Part shown: piece after piece, positions 55,950 through 63,561 of the stretch | Position numbering within the stretch: position 1 is the stretch's first letter | Layout: every line of letters starts with the position of its first letter | Assembly: GCF_018130615.1 (NCBI RefSeq) | Contig: NZ_JAFCKB010000011.1 | Span: 124,001-188,000, forward strand | Reading direction: 5' to 3' | DNA length: 64,000 nt | From: Bradyrhizobium manausense | GTDB taxonomy: Bacteria; Pseudomonadota; Alphaproteobacteria; Rhizobiales; Xanthobacteraceae | The notes under the pieces: model-generated | What the model saw: the letters and a program-made list of their open reading frames with translations, nothing else | Told to the model about the DNA's origin: nothing | Database searches by the model: none | Position numbers and translations under genes: made by a program

Positions 55950-57431
55950 TCACAAGCCTCCTATCGCGCGACGCGACAGCCCTCCAACATGGAACGCCTT
56001 GATCTCGAGATACTCGTCGATGCCATACATCGATCCCTCGCGCCCCAGGCCTGATTGCTTGATGCCGCCGAACGGGGCGGCTTCCACCGACACTGAACCG
56101 GTATTCAGTCCCACCATCCCAAATTCGAGTTGCTCTGCCACTCGCCAGGATCGTCGCAGGTCGTTCGTGTAGAAATATGCTGCCAATCCGAAGGGCGTCG
56201 CATTGGCGATCGCTATCGCCTCCTCTTCGCTTCCGAAGCGGAACAGCGGTGCAACGGGTCCGAAGATTTCTTCTTGCGCCAGGCTCATCTCGGGTGTCGC
56301 GTCGGTCAAGACCGTCGGCAACACGAACAGGCGATTGTGCGTCGTCGAGCCGGTCAGCATCCTGGCGCCATGTGCGAGCGCGTCGTCCACGATCCGGACG
56401 ATCTTGCCCACAGCGGTCTCGCTGATCATGGGCCCCATCGTGATGCCCTTGTCGAGACCGTTCCCGACCACGATTTTCGCGGCCTCTGCGGCGAGCCGCT
56501 CGGCAAAACGCTCATAGATTCCTGACTGCACGAGAATTCGGTTCGCGCAGACGCAAGTCTGGCCGCCGTTGCGGAACTTGGAGGCAAGCACGCCCGAGAT
56601 CGCCAGATCGAGATCCGCGTCGTCAAAGACGATGAAGGGCGCGTTCCCGCCAAGTTCGAAACTGACCCGCTTCACCGATCCGGCGCATTGCGCCATCAGG
56701 ATCTTGCCGACCTCCGTCGAACCGGTAAATGAGAGTTTGCGGACGGTCTCATTTCCGGTCAGCTCGCCGCCGATTCCGCTCGGCAAGCCTGTCACGACGT
56801 TGATCACGCCCTTCGGAACGCCAGCGCGTTCGGCCAGAACCGCGAGCGCGAGCGCCGAGAGCGGCGTCAACTCGGATGGTTTCACGACTGTCGGGCATCC
56901 GGCTGCGAGGGCCGGCGCCAACTTGCGGGTGATCATCGCAACCGGAAAATTCCACGGCGTGATCGCGGCGGACACGCCAACGGATTGCTTCAGAACCAGG
57001 ATGCGCCGGTCCGATTCCGGCGCCGGGATCACGTCCCCGTAAGCACGGACAGCTTCCTCGGCAAACCACTTGACGAAGCTCGCCCCATAACGAACCTCAC
57101 CCCGCGCCTCGACAAGAGGTTTACCCTGCTCCAGGGTCATTATCGTCGCGAGGTCGTCCTCATTCTGAAGGATCAGGTCGTGCCAACGCATCAGAAGGTT
57201 GGCACGGTCGGCTGCTGGTCGGCCGCGCCAGCCTTCCCATGCCTGGTCGGCTGCAGCAATGGCCGCACGGGTCTCGGCTGCTCCCAGGGCCGGCACGGAC
57301 GCGACCCACTCGCCCGTAGCCGGATTGATGACTGGAAGGGAGTTTCCGTCAGCGGCCTCGACTAGCTGACCGTCCAGGTAGGACTTTTCAACGAGCAGAG
57401 CGGCGTCGCGAATATGAGATCGAGGGGACAT
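55950..57431 (-). CDS. Aldehyde dehydrogenase, succinate-semialdehyde dehydrogenase type
   Basis: A 493-residue NAD(P)-dependent ALDH. The oxyanion/NAD segments (PWNFPVAMITRKLAPALAAG), catalytic Glu (ELGGNAPFIV, about 266) and nucleophilic Cys (NGGQTCVCANRI, about 300) are in place, with PFGGIKQSGLGREG near the end, typical of GabD-like enzymes. It oxidises a semialdehyde such as succinate semialdehyde or a ring-cleavage product. It is 125 bases behind the CapA-like gene on the same strand and probably co-transcribed from P3. Confidence 0.92.
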   Translation of the reverse strand: MSPRSHIRDAALLVEKSYLDGQLVEAADGNSLPVINPATGEWVASVPALGAAETRAAIAAADQAWEGWRGRPAADRANLLMRWHDLILQNEDDLATIMTLEQGKPLVEARGEVRYGASFVKWFAEEAVRAYGDVIPAPESDRRILVLKQSVGVSAAITPWNFPVAMITRKLAPALAAGCPTVVKPSELTPLSALALAVLAERAGVPKGVINVVTGLPSGIGGELTGNETVRKLSFTGSTEVGKILMAQCAGSVKRVSFELGGNAPFIVFDDADLDLAISGVLASKFRNGGQTCVCANRILVQSGIYERFAERLAAEAAKIVVGNGLDKGITMGPMISETAVGKIVRIVDDALAHGARMLTGSTTHNRLFVLPTVLTDATPEMSLAQEEIFGPVAPLFRFGSEEEAIAIANATPFGLAAYFYTNDLRRSWRVAEQLEFGMVGLNTGSVSVEAAPFGGIKQSGLGREGSMYGIDEYLEIKAFHVGGLSRRAIGGL

Positions 57432-57556
57432 GATTGACTGTCGGAAGTGAGGATAGTGTCGGTCAAGGCGTCACTGGCAGAGCGCAATCAACCAAATGAT
57501 TGCGCGCTCACGCCAAGCGCCGGCTTTGATTGTTCGCAGCTTTCCTCGAGCCGGGG

Positions 57557-58897
57557 CTATCTCTTCGCGGCCATTCGGCCGAAGCATCGCCCGTCGCAGC
57601 GATCGATCTCGACCATCGTCCCGAAAGGTCGCGACAGACCGTCGAGGCGCGAGAGAATGCGCTTCCCCTCCTCGACGTCCGTCAGCATCGGCGTTCCCCG
57701 GCGGCTTCTTGGAAGGCCCGGCCCCATCGTAATGGGATGGAGCTCGGACGTCGCCAGTTCGCCGTCCGCGAAGGTGAATTGAGCCACGACGGACTCCCAG
57801 AAAAAGGGCTGCTTCTGGTAGCCCGTCACTGCATCGTAGAGATCAGCAGTCGTCGACGACAACGGCATGCCCTGCTGCTCGTACACCTCGAGCGGAAACG
57901 CGGCGGTCGCCTCCAGATTGAAGATGAAGTTGCCCAGCGAATAGCAGATCGGCCGGTTGCGATAGAGTTCGACACCACGCAGCATATGGGGTCCGTGCCC
58001 GAGGACGGCATGCGCGCCGGCATCGACGAGCCTGTGCGCGAGCGGCTGTAGGAATTCGGCAGGAACATCGGTGTTCCACCGCCCCTGTAGTCCCTCGTGA
58101 CAGTGAAGAGCGACGACGACAAGGTCCGCCATTCGGCTAGCCTCGTTGACAACGCTCGTCAGCGCCTGCACGTCACGTTCCAACGCGTCCGTTTGAACCC
58201 TGGGATTGTCGTCAGCTACGAAATGCACGCTCTCTACCGCAATGCCGCCAGGCGGCGGCGAGTCATAGACGTTACGATCGGGGTAAGGGAAGTGGATGCC
58301 CGGAGCCGTCGTTCCGGTCGAGGCAATGTTGACACCGGCCTCAGCCAGCATGTCGCGCAAAGCGCCGAACCGTTCCGTCTTGATGTAATGGGTCTTCTGC
58401 AAGCGCACCGGTGCAATGCCCGGCCGGCCGGCGTCTCCGATCCCGATATCGGCGGCGAGCGCCAACCTGGCGTTGCTCGACCCCGCCGCGATAAACGCCA
58501 CTCGTCCTCCCGCGGCGTCGAAATAGCACGGTTGCCGCGCCTCACGGAGCGTGCGTCCCGCTCCGGCGTAGCGCATGTTTCTGCTCTCCAATGCCTCCAG
58601 CGTCGCGACGAGGCCATCGGTGCCATAGTCCGTGGCGTGGTTGTTGGCCATTCCATAGAGGTCGATGCCGAGAAATTCGTACTCCGAGAGCAGGCCCGGA
58701 TCCGCCCCCATCGGCGTGCCGTGCATCGTCGTCGACGGATGCCGACCACGCCCTGGATACGACATCTCGACGTTGGTGATCGTCACATCCGCTCCTCTCA
58801 AGAGCGCGACGAGTTCACGGAACCCATCATTCGGCGTTGCCGAGATCGCATGAGTCAACATGGAGTCTCCGGTGGCAAGCAGCTTCACCTCGGGCAT
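57557..58897 (-). CDS. CapA-like metallophosphoesterase-fold protein
   Basis: A 446-residue protein of the PGA_cap (CapA/YwtB) family. Typical motifs are LLATGDSMLTHAI near the start, NVEMSYPGRG, DLYGMANNHATDYG, VVALHCHEGL and GHGPHMLRGVELYRN, followed by CYSLGNFIFN; they give the His/Asp/Asn set of a metal-dependent phosphoesterase fold. Despite the name, the family also includes soluble enzymes in catabolic clusters; here no membrane anchor is visible. It starts the CapA-ALDH operon. Function uncertain. Confidence 0.82.
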   Translation of the reverse strand: MPEVKLLATGDSMLTHAISATPNDGFRELVALLRGADVTITNVEMSYPGRGRHPSTTMHGTPMGADPGLLSEYEFLGIDLYGMANNHATDYGTDGLVATLEALESRNMRYAGAGRTLREARQPCYFDAAGGRVAFIAAGSSNARLALAADIGIGDAGRPGIAPVRLQKTHYIKTERFGALRDMLAEAGVNIASTGTTAPGIHFPYPDRNVYDSPPPGGIAVESVHFVADDNPRVQTDALERDVQALTSVVNEASRMADLVVVALHCHEGLQGRWNTDVPAEFLQPLAHRLVDAGAHAVLGHGPHMLRGVELYRNRPICYSLGNFIFNLEATAAFPLEVYEQQGMPLSSTTADLYDAVTGYQKQPFFWESVVAQFTFADGELATSELHPITMGPGLPRSRRGTPMLTDVEEGKRILSRLDGLSRPFGTMVEIDRCDGRCFGRMAAKR

Positions 58898-59278
58898 TTG
58901 CGGATTTCCTTTCTTTGCGCGCCTGCGATGCGCATCGTCATGCTAGGCTTAAAAGCTGGCTGGACCTCGACTATAGGTGATTCAGTCCGACTTCGGTCGA
59001 TGTTCGGTGGGCACCTCGCCGAAACTCAGAACCTGGTTCTTTGAGGAAGAGCGGCCGCGGCCGCATCTTGCTCAATCTCGCTGAGCTCGCGCCACCCGCG
59101 AGCAGCACACCTGCCCCACTCAGGCCGATGACACCGGCGGGTGCACCCGCCAACGCGACGCCCAAGTGCCCGCCGCGCGCCATCCACAATGACTCGGCGC
59201 GGCACACCTGACCTGACTTACAAGGTTCAATACCGTTCCTCCCGGCCCCGTTGCGGAGCGTCGAAATGTTCCCTATAT
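58898..59278 (-). other. Long leader of the CapA operon, about 380 bases
   Basis: Between promoter P3 and the CapA-like gene lies a long leader, like that of the liv operon. A minus-strand frame (58971-59207) with a hydrophobic patch (HLGVALAGAPAGVIG) is open, but no ribosome binding site is seen. It may be a lost small gene or a regulatory leader. Confidence 0.4.
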
Positions 59279-59315
59279 ACTGATCAGTTTAACTGTCTAT
59301 ATAGCAGCATGTCAA
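59279..59315 (-). promoter_or_regulatory. Regulated promoter P3 with ACTGATCAGT operator (CapA-ALDH operon)
   Basis: Minus strand: -35 TTGACA (59315-59310), 18-base spacer ending ATATAGACAGT, -10 TAAACT (59291-59286), palindrome ACTGATCAGT (59288-59279). Same design as P1 and P2. Confidence 0.75.
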
Positions 59316-59647
59316 CGCCAGTAAGTCGAGCGCGTTAAGCGATTCGATTCATGGCGTTCGATCAGCGGCATTCGAACGACTTCGAAGCGATGCTCCTTTT
59401 GACGGCCTGCACATAGGAGACTCTAGGCTGAACTCGAGCGAGCGTGGGTGCTCCAGTGATTTAGTGCGCACTGACACGCGATTGAACGGCTCGTCCGTTC
59501 ATACATGAACTATACGATCAGATCATCCATGTCATGCGACTGGCGACCTTGCATTACCTATCGGATGAAGGACCAGAGCAGGGCTTTTCAAATGGCGGCG
59601 GCTTTTACGCATCGGCTTCATTGCTGAAGACGTCGGAGACAGGTCCA

Positions 59648-60376
59648 ATGCATCGTGTGTTTCAGAATTTCATCGATCTCTTGTCGACAGCAAACACTAT
59701 ACAGGACTTTTCTACTGCAATGGCGGAGACAGCGACCGCCTTAGATCTCTCTTGCTTCGCTTATCTTGCGTTGCCGCGGGCCAATGAACGGAAGCCACGC
59801 CTGATCTCCACCTATCCTCCCGGTTGGACAACTCACTACTTGCAGAACAGCTATCAAATCATCGACCCAGTGATTAGAGAGGCGCTTCAGAATGTTGAAC
59901 CCTTTAGGTGGGGAGTTGATTTCCAATCGCGGTTTGGTTCGCCGGCGCAGCAGCAACTCTTCGACGAAGCCGCGCAATTCGGAATCCGGTTTGGCTTCAC
60001 TGTGCCGATTCACGATGGGCACGGTCCGGTCGCTGCGCTGACGTTTGCCACGGACGAAACAAGGCCGCGATTCGAGCATTTCGTCGATTCGCATGGACGA
60101 GTTCTTCAGCTTATGGCGATGTATTTTCACGCCCATGTCCGCCGCAAGCTTTCGAACGAATTTAGCGTGGACAGAATACGCTTATCGCGTCGCGAATTCG
60201 AATGCCTGGAATGGGCTTCACAAGGGAAAAGCGCTTGGGAGATCGGGTGCATTCTCGGCATCTCGCGCAACACAGTCGCATACTACTTGGAGAATGCGAA
60301 AGAAAAGCTAGGTGTTCGCACGATCGCGCAAGCGGTGACGCGGCTTGCCGCTGCAAATAAAAGAAAGCAGAATTAG
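59648..60376 (+). CDS. LuxR-type quorum-sensing regulator
   Basis: A 242-residue protein, the usual LuxR/TraR length. The autoinducer-binding domain (about 15-160) has LSCFAYLALPRANER, TYPPGWTTHYLQNSYQIIDP (with the Trp/Tyr/Asp residues that touch the acyl-homoserine lactone) and FRWG. The C-terminal LuxR HTH (about 175-240) shows LSRREFECLEWASQGKSAWE and ILGISRNTVAYYLENAKEKL. The ATG at 59648 is chosen because it matches family length; the longer upstream frame is not conserved-looking. luxI follows 82 bases downstream. It probably controls the conjugation genes of the element. Confidence 0.88.
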   Translation: MHRVFQNFIDLLSTANTIQDFSTAMAETATALDLSCFAYLALPRANERKPRLISTYPPGWTTHYLQNSYQIIDPVIREALQNVEPFRWGVDFQSRFGSPAQQQLFDEAAQFGIRFGFTVPIHDGHGPVAALTFATDETRPRFEHFVDSHGRVLQLMAMYFHAHVRRKLSNEFSVDRIRLSRREFECLEWASQGKSAWEIGCILGISRNTVAYYLENAKEKLGVRTIAQAVTRLAAANKRKQN

Positions 60377-60387
60377 GACAGGCCTCC

Positions 60388-60401
60388 CCTACAACTATAG
60401 G
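60388..60401. promoter_or_regulatory. Lux-box-like dyad upstream of luxI
   Basis: CCTACAACTATAGG, with CCTA/TAGG arms, sits 58 bases before the luxI start, where a LuxR site is expected. It is shorter and less regular than a classical 20-bp lux box. Confidence 0.35.
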
Positions 60402-60430
60402 TAATGATTCCGATCATCAATCTCGCTTCA

Positions 60431-60449
60431 AAAGGTGGCGAACACCTTT
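60431..60449 (+). promoter_or_regulatory. Hairpin directly before the luxI ribosome binding site
   Basis: AAAGGTG (60431-60437) and CACCTTT (60443-60449) form a perfect 7-bp inverted repeat with a 5-base loop. It ends just before the GGAGGA (60450-60455) of luxI, so it could be an RNA hairpin that affects translation, or a protein-binding dyad. Confidence 0.45.
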
Positions 60450-60458
60450 GGAGGAATG

Positions 60459-61091
60459 ATGATTCAGCTGATCACAGCATCTTCGTATGGAGAGTTTTCC
60501 GACACGCTCGTTGCGATGCACCGGTTAAGACATCGTGTTTTCTAGCTGCGCATGGCATGGGAAGTTCAGACAAGTGGCGACATGGAGATCGATGATTTCG
60601 ATGCGTTGCATCCCGACTATCTAATCCAGATAGGTGAAAACGGTCAGGTACAAGGTTCCGTCCGCCTGCTTCCCACGCTTGGTCCGACCATGCTTTGCGA
60701 TACTTTTCCCGCACTTCTCGAAGGCCAGCTCGCGCCCTCAAACTCTCTCGTCTGGGAAAGTAGTAGATTTGCGGTCGATGTTTCGGCGGACGCTCCAAAA
60801 GGAGATCACGGTATCACTCGCGCTTGCTACGAGCTGTTTGCGGGAATGGTCGAATTCGGGCTCTCACGAAGACTCACTGACATCGTTACCGTCACGGATG
60901 TCCGAATGGAAAGAATTCTTCGGCGGGCCGGTTGGCCACTGCGACGCATTGGCAGTCCTGCCATGATCGGCAACACCGTGGCCGTGGCCGGTTACCTTGC
61001 GATCTCAAGCGAGATCCTCGCCCGGCTCCGCAAGGCCGGAGGTCTTTCGACACCGGTTCTCTGGACACCGGTCATGTTTGCCGCCGCCTAG
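60459..61091 (+). pseudogene. LuxI-type acyl-homoserine lactone synthase with amber stop at codon 29
   Basis: Read through, the gene encodes a 210-residue LuxI protein from ATG at 60459, behind GGAGGA. The classic conserved residues are all present at the classic positions: Arg24, Phe28, Trp34, Asp45, Asp48, Arg69, and the WESSRFAV Glu100/Arg103 stretch. Codon 29, between VF and LRMAWEV, is TAG (60543-60545); AAG (Lys) is the likely ancestral codon. The next in-frame ATG (60552) has no ribosome binding site and would lose Arg24 and Phe28. The gene should be inactive unless the stop is read through or is an assembly error. It pairs with the luxR gene upstream. Confidence 0.8.
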
Positions 61092-61174
61092 AAAGTCCCA
61101 CGCGCCGAATGAGATAAAGGCCCTCCGCCTCGAGCGGGGAGTTCCCGTCTTGCGGTTTGCTAGAGCTTTGAAAA

Positions 61175-62134
61175 ATGACAGAAACCGGGATCAGGAGCGA
61201 TCGGCGGAGCGCAACGAGAACCATTGACCTGCAGCAGCTTCGCCTGGCTGTCGTCGCTTGTGACTGCGGCAGCTTTCGGCGGGCCGCAGAAGCGCTTTCG
61301 ATCAAGCACAACGTCCTCAGCCGTTCTATTGGTCAACTTGAGTTTCTGGTCGGCGCGTCACTGTTTGATCGCTCCAGCGGGGGAATCAAACCTACTCTCG
61401 CAGGTCGCTCGGTTCTGAGAATTGCGCGGCTGATCCTTGAGCAGGTGGACATGCTCGTTGATACCGGGAGATCCGGTGGTCGCGGCGAAACGGGCCATCT
61501 TGTCATTGGCTTCTACACGTCCATGTCCACTGGCAATCTGCGAGCTACGATATCTGAGTTTAAGAAGCTACTCCCGCAACTTGAACTGGCAACGATGGAA
61601 CGCTCTCGCTCCCGTCTGATGACCGCACTGCGTAACGGCACCGTCGATGTTGTCATCAGTCCTGGACGTCTGCCTTCGAAGGACACCAGATCACTACTGC
61701 TGTGGAGCGAGCGCATTCTGATCTCCCTGCCCGAGGATCATTGCTTGGCAGCACGCGAGATCATCTACTGGACCGATTTGCGTAACGAGAAGATCCTCCT
61801 GAGCGAGTATGACCCTGGACGAGAGTTCGGGGATCTTCTGATCTCGAAGCTCGTACGCCCCGACGACCGCCCTAGGGTGGAGCGCCACGATGTTAGCCGT
61901 GGCATCATCAAGAGCCTGACAAGTATGGGTATGGGGCTCAGTCTCGTAATGGAATCGGATATTGGTGCAAGCTTCGCTGGCCTCGTGTACCGAGAGTTGC
62001 AGGACGGATCGGGACCAAGCCGGGTCGACTTCCATGCGCACTGGCGCGACGACAATGAAAATCCGGCTCTGAGGCGTTTCCTCGATCTGCTGGCAGAGCG
62101 CTATCCCTCACCCCCGCCGGCTTTCGGAGAGTGA
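61175..62134 (+). CDS. LysR-type regulator of the conjugative element
   Basis: A 319-residue LysR protein. The HTH spans about residues 17-77 (LRLAVVACDCGSFRRAAEAL, IKHNVLSRSIGQLEFLVGAS) and the effector domain follows (LVIGFYTSMSTGNLRATIS, MTALRNGTVDVVISPG). It lies between luxI and the DUF2274-trbI-trbG genes, the place where LysR regulators are found in Tn4371-like and rhizobial Trb-type elements. Its 3' end overlaps the DUF2274 gene, which runs the other way, by 34 bases, so the two transcripts converge. Confidence 0.85.
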   Translation: MTETGIRSDRRSATRTIDLQQLRLAVVACDCGSFRRAAEALSIKHNVLSRSIGQLEFLVGASLFDRSSGGIKPTLAGRSVLRIARLILEQVDMLVDTGRSGGRGETGHLVIGFYTSMSTGNLRATISEFKKLLPQLELATMERSRSRLMTALRNGTVDVVISPGRLPSKDTRSLLLWSERILISLPEDHCLAAREIIYWTDLRNEKILLSEYDPGREFGDLLISKLVRPDDRPRVERHDVSRGIIKSLTSMGMGLSLVMESDIGASFAGLVYRELQDGSGPSRVDFHAHWRDDNENPALRRFLDLLAERYPSPPPAFGE

Positions 62135-62346
62135 CCGGTTCGCCTTGCCTTTGCAAATCCGCGGTCCGTGGCCATGAAGCGGGCCAGCATGGGCGCTACC
62201 AGCTTTGCTGGATCGATCCGCTGCCCGCTTTCCCGCGCCATAGCCTCTGCATAGGCGACGAGGTCCCGATGGACTGACGCTGGAAGCTCAGCGGTGATCT
62301 TGACCGGCTTGTCGTCTGGCAGTGCTCCTATTCTCAGCTTGACCAT
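62101..62346 (-). CDS. DUF2274 protein of the Trb conjugation cluster
   Basis: An 81-residue protein: MVKLRIGALPDDKPVKITAE, SVHRDLVAYAEAMARESGQR, DPAKLVAPMLARFMATDRGF. DUF2274 genes follow trbI in conjugation clusters of many integrative elements; function is unknown, but the ribbon-helix-helix-like plan suggests a small regulator. It begins 3 bases after the TrbI stop and overlaps the LysR gene at its 3' end. Confidence 0.88.
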   Translation of the reverse strand: MVKLRIGALPDDKPVKITAELPASVHRDLVAYAEAMARESGQRIDPAKLVAPMLARFMATDRGFAKARRTGHSPKAGGGEG

Positions 62347-62349
62347 CCT

Positions 62350-63561
62350 CTATCCTCCGTAAGGCGCAAGTATCAGGTCACGATTGACGACAACGCGCAC
62401 CGGAAAGCCGGGCCGCACGGTCAGTGTGGGCTGGATATTGAGGCTGCGCCGAACCACCTGCTGCCCGGTCTGGTTCAGTGAGTCCGAGGCGCCGTGTCGC
62501 AATGCTTGGATGATTGCGCTGTCGTTGCTGTTGGTGTCCGAGCCGGCCCCCAGTTCGGTCCCGACAGCCAGAAACGTCGAAAGTGCCGCAGCCTTGAAGA
62601 GCTCACCCCAGTGATTGTCGACCTGGTCTTCGAGGCCTGCATACCCAGCGCTGTCAGCGCCTGGCTGCCTCTCGAGAACGATGGAACGTCCGTTTGGCAT
62701 GATCAGCCGGGTCCAGACGAGCAGGACACGCGACTGGCCAAAAGTGACCTGGCTATCGTAGATGCCGATCAGACGCGCACCCTGAGGCACAAGCAGAAAG
62801 CGGCCGGTCGGAGTGTCAAAGACGTTCTCGGTTACCTGCGCCGTGATCTGGCCCGGCAGGTCCGATCGTATTCCGGTGATCAGGGCTCCCGGAATGACCG
62901 TCCCGGCCTGCACGATGTATCGTGAAGCTGGCTTCGTGATGCGGTCAGGGCTGACCGTGCGACGGTCCACGGATGCGGACACGAAGGCAAGCTTCCGGTC
63001 CTGACCGTTCTGCACAAATCCGTCATCGCCTGTGCTGGACGCGTTCGGCGACGTCACGCGCTCGCTTCCAGGAGACGCAGTGGCGGACGGATGCACGCCT
63101 CCTCCACTGGTCGAAGCGAACAAATGGCTGATGCGTGCTGCCTCGGTCTCCTGATCTCGGCGCTGCTGTTCCGGATCACCCCCGATTGTCGGCGCCTGGC
63201 CTTGAGCGGCAAGGATCGGTCGGCCGAGGTCCCCAGGAAGCGGCGGACCAAGCTGCGGGATTGCCTGACGTGGAACGCCAGAATAGTCCTTTGGCAGCAT
63301 CGTGATGCCGTCGGCAACATTGTGATGGTCGGTGCTGTAAAGCTCATCGGCCGCCTGGTTTCGGGGACGATTGTTCTGTAACGACCACAGCACAGTCCCC
63401 GCGATGACGAGCAATGCGACCGCGCTGCCGCCTGCCAATACCTTCCGTGACAATCTAGTCACGCGCGGATGCTCTGCTCTCAAGTGGAAACCTTCGGACT
63501 GCTCCCCTTGTGTCTCCGAGGGAACTGCTTGGTCGTGATCGTTTACATTCTGAGTGTTCAA
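62350..63561 (-). CDS. trbI: Conjugal transfer protein TrbI (VirB10-like)
   Basis: A 403-residue component of the type IV secretion channel. A cytosolic tail (1-40) is followed by one membrane span (VLAGGSAVALLVIAGTVLWSL start, residues 41-60), a Pro-rich periplasmic linker (about 75-190) and the C-terminal VirB10/TrbI beta domain (QAGTVIPGALITGIRSDLPG, TGRFLLVPQGARLIGIYDS, LVWTRLIMPNGRSIVLERQP). It bridges inner and outer membrane with TrbG and TrbF. Its start overlaps the trbG stop by 4 bases, so they are translationally coupled. Confidence 0.93.
   Translation of the reverse strand: MNTQNVNDHDQAVPSETQGEQSEGFHLRAEHPRVTRLSRKVLAGGSAVALLVIAGTVLWSLQNNRPRNQAADELYSTDHHNVADGITMLPKDYSGVPRQAIPQLGPPLPGDLGRPILAAQGQAPTIGGDPEQQRRDQETEAARISHLFASTSGGGVHPSATASPGSERVTSPNASSTGDDGFVQNGQDRKLAFVSASVDRRTVSPDRITKPASRYIVQAGTVIPGALITGIRSDLPGQITAQVTENVFDTPTGRFLLVPQGARLIGIYDSQVTFGQSRVLLVWTRLIMPNGRSIVLERQPGADSAGYAGLEDQVDNHWGELFKAAALSTFLAVGTELGAGSDTNSNDSAIIQALRHGASDSLNQTGQQVVRRSLNIQPTLTVRPGFPVRVVVNRDLILAPYGG

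Noticed and set aside
60552-61091. Short LuxI protein starting at the internal ATG
   Set aside because: No ribosome binding site and it would lack Arg24 and Phe28, so a functional short synthase is unlikely.
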